Of a DNA stretch of 64,000 bases, positions 1 to 10,880 are shown piece by piece. The notes under the pieces were generated by a model. The model had not been told where the DNA came from and did not search any database. It worked only from the letters and a program-made list of their open reading frames with translations. Within the stretch, counting starts at the first letter, position 1; the number at the start of each line of letters is the position of its first letter. Source of the DNA: Lonicera japonica (Eukaryota > Streptophyta > Magnoliopsida > Dipsacales > Caprifoliaceae); the NCBI GenBank assembly GCA_021464415.1, contig CM038467.1:26901248-26965247 (forward strand), read 5' to 3'. The translations under genes were made by a program, and so were the position numbers.

Positions 1-215
1 TGGTTGAGTTCATTTTCATGGACATTAATTCCTCATATAACACAATCCTCAGCAAGGGATGGTTAAGGTAGATGAAAGCAATAGCATCTCCCCTCCACCA
101 GAAACTCAAATTCCCTAGTGAGGAGGGGGTTATGGTTGTAAAAGGAAAGCAAGAGGATGAACACTATTGCTTCGGGCTAGCGGTGCAAAGTGTTTTAAAT
201 GTTAAACATCCAGCT
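1..215 (+). pseudogene. Ty3/gypsy protease C-terminal tail (fragment)
   Basis: Reading from base 3, the first 215 bases encode the end of a retropepsin-like protease and the linker to reverse transcriptase of a Ty3/gypsy element. The stretch YNTILSKGWLR corresponds to the family pattern YNxILGRxWL, and MKAIASPLHQKLKFPS to the usual MKAxxSxxHxxLKFPT. An in-frame TAG follows GWLR, so this copy is dead. The gag and protease active site would lie upstream of the window. Identification rests on these two motifs and on the polymerase domains that follow in the expected order. Confidence 0.7.
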
Positions 216-559
216 GAACTACCTGAGGACTTCAGGCTAAGGGCAAGATGATTGAGGCAACTAGAGACGTGGAGGCCGAGAAGGCTGAAAAAAGTTCGAG
301 AAAGAGAAAAAAAGAAGATAAGCCCAAAACCTCTCATCAGATGGGAAACTTCGAAGAACTGTTAGCAATTACAGTCTGGACAACCTATCGAAGGTGGGCA
401 TTTAGGTTTCCCGAAGATAAATTTTTTGATGAAATGATTTAAGTCTCTACGATTGAAGGAAAATGAGTCGAAAAGAGTTTCTTCTTGGTTGGAATTCATC
501 AATGCATGAGGAAAGAAAGCAAATGGTTAGTTTCCTAAAGGCGAATGCCGATGTTTTTG

Positions 560-1250
560 CATGGCAACCTTATGACATGCCTAACATCGATGCGAGGTCA
601 TATGTCATAAAGTCCATATCGACAAAAATTACAAGCTCGTAAAGCAAAAGCCTAGGAAAGCTACACCAGATAAACCTAAGGCTGTAAAGGAAGATGTACA
701 AAAATGGCTAGAAGAAGGGACAATCAAGAAGGCCGAGTTCTTATATGGATATCCAACCCGGTTGTAGTCAAGAAGAAAAATGGTAAATTGAGAGTGTGCG
801 TTGACTTTACCAATCTAAATAAACCATGCCCGAATGATAGCTTTCCTCGTTGGAAATTTAACCAACTGGTAGACTTAGCTGCATGACATGAAAGGATGAG
901 CTTCATTGATGCGTACACTGGTTACCATCAGATTCCTTTATTTGGCCTAGATCAAGAAGCAACAGCTTTCAACACAATTATGGGCCTGTATTGTTATAAG
1001 ATCATGTTTTTGGCCTTAAGAACGCAGGCACCACTTACCAAAGATTGATGACAAAGATGTTTAGAGAAGAGATTGAGAAGTCCAGGAGGTGTATGTAGAG
1101 GACATGTTGGTAAAAAGCAAGAAGGCTGCCGACCACATTTCTGATTTAGACAAAATATTCCAAATTTTAAGGCATTATAGAATGAAGTTAAACACAACAA
1201 AGTGCACATTCGGTGTCAGTTATGGCAACTTCTTGGGCTTTATGTGAACA
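560..1250 (+). pseudogene. Ty3/gypsy reverse transcriptase, frameshifted
   Basis: Degenerate reverse transcriptase domain of a plant Ty3/gypsy retrotransposon, read in more than one frame. Recognisable blocks are QKPRKATPDKPKAVKEDVQKWLEEG (positions about 645-720), NPVVVKKKNGKLRVCVDFTN and LNKPCPNDSFP (about 755-845), SFIDAYTGYHQIPL (about 900-945) and the catalytic-loop region (about 1085-1115). The family loop YVDD reads YVED here, so one of the two metal-binding aspartates is a glutamate. Frameshifts and a TGA after VDLAA (about 885) break the frame. The domain ends with NFLGFM and a TGA at about 1245, where sequence jumps directly into RNase H. Confidence 0.88.
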
Positions 1251-1254
1251 ACAG

Positions 1255-1515
1255 GGGGATTGATCATCGAGCATGTAATTCGACTTGGGATTTTAGCATC
1301 AAACAACGAAGCTGAATATGAAACTCTGATCATGGGGTTGAAGAAGGTTAAAGTACTCGGCGTTCAAAACTTGAATATCCATTATGACTCGCAATTATTG
1401 GCGAATCATCTGACCGAAAAATATGCTGCCAGAAACCAAAGCATGGAGGCTTACATGAAATTAGCTCAGAAGCTATTCAAAGATTTTAATTCGGCCTACA
1501 CTGAAAGGTTTTCAA
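1255..1515 (+). pseudogene. Retrotransposon RNase H fragment
   Basis: The peptide beginning IRLGILASNNEAEYETLIMG matches the NNEAEYEALI block of the RNase H domain of plant Ty3/gypsy (Tat-lineage) polyproteins; DSQLLANHLTEKYAARN corresponds to the later DSQLVxNQ..G.Y.xR block. The N-terminal part of the domain and the connection region from the reverse transcriptase are missing: the boundary at about 1250 joins FLGFM of the reverse transcriptase to the middle of RNase H. The frame is open from 1260 to 1565, although the family frame appears to be lost after about 1515. Confidence 0.8.
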
Positions 1516-1794
1516 GAATGAAAACAGCCATTCTGATGCCTTGGTTACGCTTACGTTTATGGTAGATTTAAGTATGAAAAGGACAATCGAAGTGGAATTC
1601 TTGTCGAGACCAAGTACAGAAGTAAAGCAAACCCCCTCTGTCCTTTTTTATATTGAGGTCGATTTAGGAGTTTCCTGGAGGGATCCGATCATTCGATATC
1701 TTAAGGATGGAAGTTTGCCTAGTGGCAGTAGAGAAGCCTACAGAATTAGGGTTTAGGCCAACTAATATTGGCTACCTCCTGACGGTAAGCTTTT

Positions 1795-2906
1795 CAAAAG
1801 ATCTTTTTCTGGCCCCTATTTAAAATGTGTACATCCGAAGCAAGTACAGGGGATACTCCGTGAGCTAAATTAGGGCAACTGCGGGAGTCATACAGGTGGT
1901 AGGTCTTTAGCTCATCAGACAAGAAGCCAGAGTTATTGGTAGCCGTACATGTAGCAAGACGCTTTGGCATATACAAAGAAATGTGATAAGTGCCAGAAAC
2001 ACGAGCTAATCATTCATCAGCTTGGAACCGAACTTTTTTCGATAAACAAATCTGTGGTCGTTTTCTCAGTGGGGTTTGGACATACTTGACCCATTTCTGA
2101 AAGCTTATAAGTCAAGAAAATCTCTATTTGTGGCAACCGATTATTTCACCAAATGGGTAGAAGCGATCGCTATCGTCACCAAATAGGAAAATATTGTCAC
2201 CCGTTTTGACATTTTTAAAATGATCATTTCCGACAATGTGCTCCAGTTCAAGAGTAAGAAGGCTTTAAAATTTTGTCAGAAATTAGAAATATGTCAGAGT
2301 TTTTTCAATGAGGCCCATCCACAAACGAATGGCCAGGCCGAGGCCTCTAACAAATTTATTCTCAAAGGCTTCCATAAAATGCTTGATGATGTCAAGGGAA
2401 ATTGGGTTACCGAGTTGCCATAGATTCTTTGGGCTTTCATAAAGGCTCCACGCCAATCAACTGGGGAAACACCATTCTCACTCAATTTTGGCACAGAAAC
2501 GGCAATTCCTTTGGAAGTTGGTTTGCTGAGCTTACGGTCAATGCTGGTTGAATCAGGGGATAATTATGCAATAATGGAAGAAACCTTGGATTTTGCCGAC
2601 GAAAAAAGAAAAGTAGCTCTTATTCGGTTGGCCCATTATCAGCAAAGCTTGTCCAAACAAAGGTTCAACCAAGTAAGCCCAAGAGATTTCCAAGTCGGTG
2701 ATTTGGTTTTGAGGAAGAATATGGGTTCCATGGTTGACCCAGCGCATGGCAAAATAGTAGCCAACTGGGAAGAGCTATATATTATGACTGGATTGACTAG
2801 AACTAGTGCATACTACTTAAGAGATCAAGATGGAAGAGATATTCCAAACCCATGGAATGTATCGAAGCTAAAAATATTATCATTGAATGTACTCGACCAC
2901 GGCTAA
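1795..2906 (+). pseudogene. Retrotransposon integrase, broken
   Basis: Integrase of the same element, in several frames. The zinc-binding HHCC part is visible as CGSHTGGRSL (about 1880-1910) and KKCDKCQKHE (about 1975-2005). The DDE core shows TDYFTKWVEA (about 2135-2165, first Asp), ISDNVLQF (about 2223-2245, second Asp) and HPQTNGQAEASNK (about 2317-2352, Glu). The C-terminal chromodomain-like end is an uninterrupted frame at 2511-2906 containing the GDLVLRK block and GKIVANWEELY, the counterpart of GKLxPNWEGPY. Stops after GNWVTELP (2424) and in the N-terminal part show it is inactive. Confidence 0.9.
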
Positions 2907-3503
2907 GGGTCTATGTCTTTGATGATCAAATTTATGTTCATGAAAGTTATTCATTTTTCTAAATACGCGAATACAAATCAGTCTAGTAAACTTGGCTTGG
3001 TAACTCGAATAAGATTGTCTGGTAAGGTAAGTGGAACAAAATTGCCTGGTAGGCAGGGCTTGAAGAGCCAAATACAATTTGTTAAAAACATAAGGCTCAA
3101 TAAGCTGAGGTAAATACACCTGGTAGGCAAAACCAGTTAAGCCACCTAAACGGGTTAGTGCTTTGTTTTAAGTACACTAACGTTGTTTTCCTTTAAGGAA
3201 AATTAACACTTGGTAAGTGAACTTTGTAAGCCTGGTAGGCCGATGGAAATGTTAATGCCTTTGAGGCACATCATAGGCTATGTCAAGCCGAATATTGTGA
3301 AGTCTGAAAGGCTGTCACATACTTAAAATTGTTGAAGTGAAATTTGTCTAGAAGGATGCTTTAAAATTTTAAAACTTCGAGTTTCTTACTTGGCAAACCC
3401 AAATCTGAGACTGTATTCATTGATTTGAAAAGTTGTTCATCTGCGACGCTAAGGGAAACCTGCCACCAGCCTCCAAAAAAGGGAAAAGAATAAGATAAGG
3501 GAG
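2907..3503. other. Post-integrase spacer of the retrotransposon
   Basis: The stretch downstream of integrase holds several degenerate copies of a TTGGTAAGY / CTGGTAGGC motif (for example about 2995, 3050, 3120, 3210, 3230), which look like imperfect short tandem repeats. Such repeats are common in the long 3' untranslated region of Tat-lineage gypsy elements. No gene was recognised here. Confidence 0.4.
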
Positions 3504-3743
3504 TCAGTCCCTGCGCTTGAGTTCCTCCCGCAGCCTGTGCCTTTCCAATATTATTGCGTTGTGCCATTCCTTCAAAGAATTATGGGACTCCGCCTGGCTC
3601 AAATAAAGTTGGCGCTCCACATCCAAAGACGCCTTCAGTTGGGCAATCTCCCTAGCCGCATGGCCTCTTTCGACCAGAGCCCTGTTAAACTTGCGCCAAG
3701 CGTTATCCAGTTCGAGGGTACGCTCAACTAAATCTAGTTGAAG
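3504..3743 (-). pseudogene. Antisense coiled-coil frame of the retrotransposon
   Basis: On the minus strand, 79 codons stay open and end at a TGA (3504-3506). The peptide is rich in E, R, L and A with heptad-like spacing, for example REIAQLKASLDVERQLYLSQ and ILERHRLREELKRRD at its end, indicating a coiled coil. No ATG begins the frame, so it is probably an exon remnant or a truncated piece of the same antisense protein seen at 4.9-8.2 kb, whose 4921-5442 part ends with a similar basic coil. It lies between integrase and the presumed 3' LTR in opposite orientation to pol, the position of the extra antisense ORF known in Tat/Retand-type gypsy elements. Assignment to that class is inference. Confidence 0.45.
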
Positions 3744-4920
3744 TTAATAAATTTTTTCAGACACCTCCTTTAGAGAAACTAGGTGATGAATAATAAAGGA
3801 ACCAGCATCCACATCATTGGGGTAGCTTAAATTAACAACATCTTTATTTGCCGTTATAGATCCTCTATTTTTTATTGGGACTTGGAAGAAAAAAACATCG
3901 TTAAAGGAGTTCTATTCATAATGGTAAGTTATGTCGTTTAAGAAGATATATGTGTAGATGGAAGAGGATCTTAGAAAACAAAAAGCCATAGTTCATTAAA
4001 AGGCTAATAGATGACAGTCCAGTTTCAGTAAACAGACGCTTTAGGAAAGCATAATGCCGTCATTACCGAGACAACGCGTGGCAAAATTACTTTGGGCATG
4101 AGACCAACTAATCAGAAAGTGCCACATGGACAAGAACGGAATTTCAATTAACTCGACAAAAATTCAGTAAGCTGGAGTACACATATTGAATTTAAAATTT
4201 GATCAAGTATGCCTAAGTGATCTATTTACTTGGGTATCTTGACAAATTTAAGTCGGTTGCATAAGCAATGATTTGAGATGTTGAATCCCATAATCGCACT
4301 TGTTATTTAAAGAATTTCTGGTTAATTTAGTTAACATATTTGTCTTAGGTAATCGAAACCATGCATTACTTGAAGAATTTATGGTTAATTTAATTAACAA
4401 ATTTGTCTTAAGTGATTGATGCTACAAATTGATTGAGGATTGGCTGGCTAATTCAACTAATAGATTTGTCTCAAAGTAGTAAAGTTATTCATTCACTTGG
4501 AGAAATTCTGGTAATTCAGCTAGCGGATTCATGTTTAGCAATTAAAGGTATACATTTATTGGTCTAGCTAGGAAAGTCGAAAACGATGAGTCACAACAAA
4601 GAGACATAAAAGTTAAGTTTTAAATAAAAGAGGAAAATTACAATTTCTCAAACTTCGAGGTCAAAGAATCACATATTTAAAGGAAAGTACAGTCTACAGT
4701 GGTCCTAAAACTGATGAGAATGTACAACCATCTGCCAGCACCGGTGCCCCTTGAGTTTTAAAGAATATTGCAGAAACCCACATGCCTGAAAAAATAAAAT
4801 AAAGGGAGAAAGGAACAAGCAGAGGAAATGAGTGACAAGAGCCCCCGATTCAGATATATACAGATGGCTTGCAATACGCTGCCTTAGTAAAAAACTTGGG
4901 GATACCCTATTTCTTCAAAG
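3744..4920. other. Retrotransposon 3' region with short tandem repeats
   Basis: At about 4200-4560 there are four degenerate tandem copies of a unit near 80 bases centred on variants of TGGTTAATTTARTTAACA..TTTGTCTTA; copies are visible at about 4318, 4382, 4447 and 4509. The rest shows no coding signal. Confidence 0.45.
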
Positions 4921-5442
4921 TCAATGTATGTTTTCCCTTCCTTTGGCTAACTTTTCTCGAAGCTTGTCCCTTTTTACTGTCACGGCGATTAAGCGACTCT
5001 GCAAATGGAGGATTGTCCTAGCTAGCTCAGGAGTTTCGTTTTCTAGCATCTCCTCTCTCAAGACTAAACCCTCCGCACTATTGGGAAGAGGAGGAACATT
5101 GGAGTTGCTAGCCTCGTCCATCATTTGGTTAAGGTTTAGGTGTTGAGGAAGATTTTGATTCAGGGCCTCCTCTTTTGCTGCTCTAACTTCTACTAACAAC
5201 CTATCAACAGCCCTATGCAAAGACATGGAGAGAAAACATGGGATTGTGAGAAGATAAGTTAGTTTATTATAAATGGTTGAATGGTAATTTGTAAAAGAAA
5301 TAAAGACCTTTAGGAAACGATGCAACTCTTGGAAATTGTTGCTAGCCTTTTCCGTTGTGACACGTGGCAATACACTCACCCACCTCTTAAATGACTTGAC
5401 GGTTGATAAGAAAGGAAGAAATACGTGTGAAACCATGTGCAA
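4921..5442 (-). pseudogene. Antisense ORF fragment, coiled coil
   Basis: A 173-codon minus-strand frame. The first half (MHMVSHVFLPFLSTVKSF...) looks non-coding, but the second half, from SLHRAVDRLLVEVRAAKEEA to TVKRDKLREKLAKGRENIH, is acidic/basic with heptad spacing typical of a coiled coil. It probably joins an exon of the same antisense protein as at 6493-8166, split from it by the miniature LTR elements at 5.66-6.27 kb. No enzyme motif is present. Function is unknown; extra antisense ORFs of Tat-lineage retrotransposons encode proteins of unclear role. Confidence 0.4.
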
Positions 5443-5659
5443 AATTGTAACATGATGAACAGTATTGAACTCTTAGAGAAAAATCAAAATTTTAGTGAGA
5501 ATGAATTTTCTACTGACAGCCGAAATATTTGGACGACATCACAAAACAGCCCTTAAACAGCTGAGATTGGAAATATTGCCCTAAAAGCAAAAGTCTGGCT
5601 GTGCAAGCCACCAAATATCATCTGCCATCGGCCGAGATAAATGCCTATGCCTTAGGGGC

Positions 5660-6267
5660 TATTAGTAACCATCTTTCTCAAAAGCTTAAACTGTTAGGAG
5701 AAGGAACCGTAATGAATATCATGCTTAACACCCTCCCTCACGTGCGTACGTAGGGGCTATTAGTAACCATCTCTCTTAAAAGTTTAAGCTGTTAGGAGAA
5801 GGACCTGTAATGAATATCATGCTTAGCACCCTCCCTCACGTGCGCATACGTGGAGAGTAGACAAATTTCGAATTTTGGATTAACAAATGGGGAATGGAGG
5901 TGCCAAGGCTTGAACCTTGGACCTCCCATAAAACCAACCTCTTATACCATATTAGTAACCATCTTTCCCAAAAGCTGAAGCTATTAGATAATGAGCCAAC
6001 AACGTATATCATGCTTTTCAACACTCCCCCTCACATGCGACCCCCACTCGCACGTGGATAAACAAACCAAACCAAACCAAAAGTGCACCTGGTGCACAAA
6101 CAATAACGTGCATGTTGCAAAAACACAAAGGGGGAAACAAATACAAGCGGGATGATTCGAACCCGAGACCTTACAGAACCTGAGCTCTAATATCATGTTA
6201 GTAACCAACTCTCTTAAAAGCTTAAGCTATTAGGAGAAGGAAACAATAATGAATATCATGCTTAACA
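5660..6267 (-). mobile_element. Chain of miniature LTR elements (TRIM/SMART type)
   Basis: Read on the minus strand, four copies of a 71-74 base LTR beginning TGTTAAGCATGATATTC (or close variants) and ending TACTAATA or TACTAACA lie at 6196-6267, 5950-6023, 5758-5828 and 5660-5730. The first two are each followed by a primer-binding-like block (TGATATTAGAGC, TGGTATAAGAGG; compare TGGTATCAGAGC, complementary to initiator tRNA-Met). The last three are each preceded by a purine tract (GTGAGGGGGAG or GTGAGGGAGGG). Internal parts are 172 bases (6024-6195), 121 bases (5829-5949) and only 27 bases (5731-5757). There is no coding capacity, as in TRIM/SMART elements. The arrangement LTR-int-LTR-int-LTR-LTR suggests unequal exchange or template switching. 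Confidence 0.75.
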
Positions 6268-6492
6268 GGGGCAATATAACAAGAATAGCGAAATTAGCCT
6301 AACTACGGAGTCAATTCAGTCCAGAGTCTTTGAAACGAAAAATTTTCAAACAAAATTCTGGAATTCATACAAAGCAAGCAATTGAAGACAAAAACAAAAG
6401 CACAATTTTATTATGCCAAAAATTGAATTACAGGTGGAGGGCTTCAAGGCCTAAGGAGATTACAAAGAAAGAGATAAACTAAATGCGAAGTC

Positions 6493-8166
6493 CTAAGCAT
6501 TAGAGGTAAGGGAACTTGTATTTTCTTCATTATCTTCTTCTTCCGACTCTGTAAAAGCAAAAGCCACGAAAACTGCGGAAGAACACAACACTGTCCAGCC
6601 AAATAATTTGTGACCAGGTAGAAGACCAGCACTAGTGAGATTGATCTCATACCCATCCTTGTAAATTCGATCCTTGACCTTTACAACTCCATCGGTAGAG
6701 TCATGTAGGGCTTCGTTATAGCCCACATCCCTTTCGTCAGCCATGGTAAGATCATAATGTGAACTTAGCTTCAAAATTTTGGCAGCTTAGTCCTCCCAGA
6801 GTTTGGAAAGATCGACAGAGTGTGCCTCCTTTAACTGCGAGATGGTGTAATTGTGTCCCTCCTTCATTTGCTCCATCTCGGCAACCCTGTCCTTGCCAAT
6901 TCTTATAGCCTCCTCATTAACTTAGCCTTCAGCTTCCAAAGCCTTTTGAAGATTGGAAATTTGCTCCTGTAAGGAGTTGACCGTGATAGCATGGTAGCCC
7001 TTGAGATCGGCCAACTTCTTAGCTTTGGCAGCTTGGACTTCTTTGAGGATAGATACCTTGGCACTCAGACTCATTATCTCTGATTTTCTGGCCTTCTTGG
7101 TGGCCTTGGCGCCCTTCAATTCCTTCGTACGCCTGAGATCAAGCTCCAAGAAATACTGAGTAGCCTACAACTATGTGCTTATTATAGATGTAGAAAAAAG
7201 AGTTTTTTAAATACAGATAGGGGTATGAAGAGAAGCTTACTCCAATAAAGCATTGGTACCCCTGCATCCCTAATTCGGTCGAGCTTTGGGGTTCAGCAGT
7301 TCTTTGTACTTTAGAGGCATAATGCTTGTGGCCAAAGTGTAGGCAACTTTAGGATCCTAAAGGGCAGAATCCTTCACGATCATTAACCTATCTTGATGGC
7401 ATAGCCTTGGCTCCACAGAAAATATTTTTCCATTGCCCTTGGTAACTCGGGTGGCGAAGCTACCCTATGCTCTGTTGGGATCGGCGACGGTGTGGGCAAT
7501 GTCTTAAGCATCAATCTCAGTGTCAACGTGGATAGGTTCGTCATTCTCATTCACTCCCCTGTCGGCCCTTACATCAGCAAAATCTTGGGTGGCTGCAGTA
7601 AGGAAGGTGGCTACAACATCATCACAGATGGCGCCCACCACTGGGGCATCTGTGGTTGGCTTGGCAACTCTGACAATGGTAACCTCGGTTTCCACCCTTT
7701 AGGAAGAATCCCTTTTTCTCTTCTTCTTCTTAAAAGAGGGCTTGGAAAGTTTGGCAAGATTAGTAGCAGTAACTTCTTTATTTTCTCATATCAACTAAGC
7801 TTGCCAAAAATTTAAGAGCCCTGTTCTTTGAGAGATATTGGATTGGGTGGGCAAAAGAAGTGCGGTTGGGGGCAACTCATTCCTATTTCCTGTTTCAGGA
7901 AGATAAGTACTTAGTTTAGCGCCGATTCATACTCAATATTTCCTAATCAAACGCCTTTTAATGTTGGTAGGCCATGTTGGGAACTCTCTACAAAAAATTA
8001 TACTAGCAGAATGAGGTGGAAGGTTAGAAGGATCACCTTGCTCTTCGACAATTTTTGGAGGGGAGGGATCAGTGGCCTCGTTAATTTCATCACCTTTGTT
8101 GGCATAGTCGAAGAGTGCTTCAATTTTCGAATCCTCCCCATCTTTGTAAATGTTAGGGTCCTCCAA
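6493..8166 (-). pseudogene. Long antisense frame of the retrotransposon, several stops
   Basis: Open stretches at 8166-7933, 7695-7504, 7149-6922 and 6774-6493 on the minus strand are all in the same frame, separated mainly by single nonsense codons (for example TAA after ALEAEG at 6922 and TAA after KLWED near 6787). The product would start with an acidic region (MEDPNIYKDGEDSKIEALFD), then a strong coiled coil (about 7149-6790, e.g. SILKEVQAAKAKKLADLKGY), then a domain with DRIYKDGYEINLTSAGLLPG. Gaps at 7150-7500 and 7700-7930 may include introns. The position (between integrase and the 3' LTR, antisense) fits the extra antisense ORF described for Tat-lineage plant gypsy elements. I do not recognise a catalytic motif. 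Confidence 0.5.
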
Positions 8167-9689
8167 ACCCTCAATAGTTAGAATAACTTATTTTGATTTT
8201 TTTGGAAGTGGAGTTGCCATCAGAACATCCCTAACCACAGTTATTTCACTTGATGTGGGGACTTTTGAATTTGGATTGTTGGGAGTAGAGAGAGCTTCGC
8301 TCGCCAAGGTAACGGCCAACGGATTTACTCTGGTGGTATTATCAGCTCTGCTTTTCTTTTACGATTTGTGTTTTTGGTTATAAACAACCTCGGTAAGGTT
8401 TGGATTTTTGGATTGAAAGGGGGCAGATTGGTCTGCTCATCTCTAGTTCTCCAGCTGAACCTTTTTGTTGAGGATGTTGTATTGAATGAACAATTGATAC
8501 TAAGTGGGCCATTTCGGAGTTCCCCCTCAAATCCAGTTACCGAGAAAACTCCTCTTTATGAAAGAGGTGCACACCGTGTTATAACCCAGAAGATTATGGG
8601 TAGCCCTGGGATGATTACATTATGACGAATCGCCAAGGTATGGTGAGCGATAGCGTTCAATTGGTGGAAATGAATGAAGTTCATACCGGGCCTATCAAAC
8701 AACTTTTTGTCTGTAAGATATAGAAACCATGGTTAAAGACAAAGCGAAAACCAGAAACACGTATGAATTCAACAAGATATGAAATTACAAACTAGGAGAG
8801 CCGTGGTGCTTTGGGACTAAATACTCCACAGGATCCAGTTCAACGTCCCCTTTTATTATTACTATGTCATTGTACATATATTTACAAGAATCCTGTAAGC
8901 CGACGATTAGGGCAGGAGCTCCTGGTCTGCCTTCCAGATTCCATCTACCTTCGAACTTGGAAAAGATAAAACTATAACAATACTTGATATCTCAAAAATT
9001 AAGTTACATGCCGAATCGTCTGTTTATTTCAGCCAACCCTAAAATTACCCTGATTGAGTTGGGGCTAACTGACCTAGATGAAGGCAAGTCCTCCGAAGAA
9101 AATTGACTAAAAGTGGGTCGAAGGGGATTTGCAGTCCTACCTGCAAAAAATAAGAGGTATATATGGGTTATATTCCTTGATCGAACTCATGCCTCTCATT
9201 AATCATGTCATCCTCTATACCGTATTCTTCCCATTGTAGCCGGTCGGGAAGGAAATTCTTTTGGAATTCCTTTTTTCTATCGTCGTTTATAAGCGCGTAA
9301 CAACCCATTGGAGGAAGTTAGGGTTTAAAAGTAGTAGGGCAATAGAAACGAAAAGTGTTCCGGGGAAAATAGGGCAGATGCGTAGAAGAAAGAAGAAAAG
9401 AGAATCAGAATCTCATAATGTCGAAAGGGCGATGCGATATTAAAGGTAAAAGTTATTTTTTTCTCTATGAATGGGAGAGGAGATGATATGCTCAAAGTAT
9501 ATCTAGTTTCATACTTGCAGAACAACTCTGTCTTTTAGGAAACACAAGCTGATTAGAGGTGGTTATATTTTTGAAAAGACTGGCAAAGCTTCGTTACGAG
9601 ATAGCCCAGTCTGATGGCCAACACGTGGATTCAGGAAAGCTTCTTGATGAAGATTAAAGTCAGGTACATGTTCCCAATTTGTTGGTTAA

Positions 9690-10880
9690 GACTATATACT
9701 TAAGGAGCAATTGAGGGAGCATAAAATTTTGTCATATTAAATTGGGCAAGCCCATGCGTCGGGCACCACCCGGTGACCTAGTAATGAAAGGAGCCAAGGA
9801 GAATGACTGAACGGCCTACATCAACACCACGCCAGGACGATGGGAACCAGGCTTAGGGATGGCAAAAAAATCCAACCCGGCGGGTTTCCGACCCGACTCG
9901 ACCCGACCCGAATGGAGCGGGTTTGGGGCGGGTTTTTTTTAGACCGGGGCGGGTTTGGTAAAAAAAATTTAAACCCGGACCGGGTTCGGGGCGGGTTAGG
10001 GTTTTGCCCATTAAAACCCGACCCGACCCGCTCCTATATATATAAATATATTAATATAAAAATTATATATATATATAATAATATATATTATATATATTTT
10101 ATTTATTTACCAAAAAATAGACATTTTTTTTACCAAATGTGGAGCCTTAGATTAAATACATTAACATCTCATCTTCTTTATTTTTTTTATATATTTATAA
10201 ATAATAATAATAATAATAATAATTCGGGGCGGGGCAGGGCAGGGCGGGGCTCCTAGGTATACTTTGCGGGGCGGGTTTGGGTTTTAAAAAAAAACCCGTA
10301 TCGGGTTCGGGGCGGGTTCGGGGAGGGGTGGTATATATGCGGGTCGGGTTTGGTAATGGCCAAACCCGCCCCGAACCCGACCCGTTGCCATTCCTAACCA
10401 GGCCGACTTCAATGAGGGACACGTTACCAGCACGTGAAAAGATACAAAGGTTGTGTAAGAGAATATCATGGAATCATATGCATGAAATGTACTATACAAT
10501 CGAGGTGGTCCCCACCAAATCGTGACAGCCGTGGAATGAGAAAATTATATAGTTATTGATAATGACAAAAACGCCGGAGAATTATCCAAGCCTTACCCTT
10601 TTTGGTAATTTTACTGTAACCCAAATGAGCATTTGTAACCCTAATTATATACGTAAAAATAGAAAATGGGTGGCTCAGAGCTAAGGATCCCACTTTGAAT
10701 TCAAAAAAACCTTCTGTAGAAGGAGAAAGCCGGTACCTTGTTTTCTTTATTGAAAAATATCCTTGAGAGCTAATAACAAAACACATACACACAAAAGGGT
10801 GGAGGTACTCTAGACCTACGGTCCATTGGCAAGGGGAACCATCCTCAAACAAAAATCTCGTATGTTCTTGCCTTATTTAC
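9690..10880 (+). other. Candidate 3' LTR region of the gypsy element
   Basis: Beginning at a GAGGGAGCA purine run near 9712 the sequence changes character (ATTGGGCAAGCCCATGCG, typical of gypsy LTR U3 regions), and around 10740-10850 it resembles an LTR U5 (TTGAGAGCTAATAACAAAACAC, then GGTCCATTGGCAAGGGGAAC). The second LTR would be upstream of the window, so boundaries cannot be checked. It is interrupted by the hAT MITE at 9854-10396. Confidence 0.3.
9854..10396. mobile_element. hAT-type MITE, G/C-rich ends
   Basis: The element starts TAGGGATGGC and ends GCCATTCCTA, a 10-base terminal inverted repeat with one mismatch that fits hAT termini. It is flanked by ACCAGGCT (9846-9853) and ACCAGGCC (10397-10404), an 8-base target duplication with one late mismatch. 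Both subterminal regions are arrays of CGGGT/ACCCG motifs in inverted orientation, the middle is TA-rich. The same family occurs at 45936-47637. Confidence 0.85.

Noticed and set aside
1..2906. Possible integrated pararetrovirus
   Set aside because: The integrase domain and domain order protease-RT-RNase H-integrase identify a Ty3/gypsy LTR retrotransposon.
4832..5146. Plus-strand 104-codon frame
   Set aside because: Complement of the minus-strand coiled-coil frame, with no protein features of its own.
5860..5960. Possible SINE or tRNA from AGGTTCAAGCCTTGG (on -)
   Set aside because: It lies between two of the short LTRs and starts at a primer-binding-like site; better explained as element interior.
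6120..6200. Possible tRNA gene, because of GGGTTCGAATC (on -) after TAGAGCTCAGG
   Set aside because: It cannot form a full cloverleaf and is explained as the internal part of the miniature LTR element following its primer-binding-like site.
10195..10525. Overlapping frames on both strands rich in Pro, Gly and Arg
   Set aside because: They arise from the ACCCG/CGGGT arrays of the hAT MITE.
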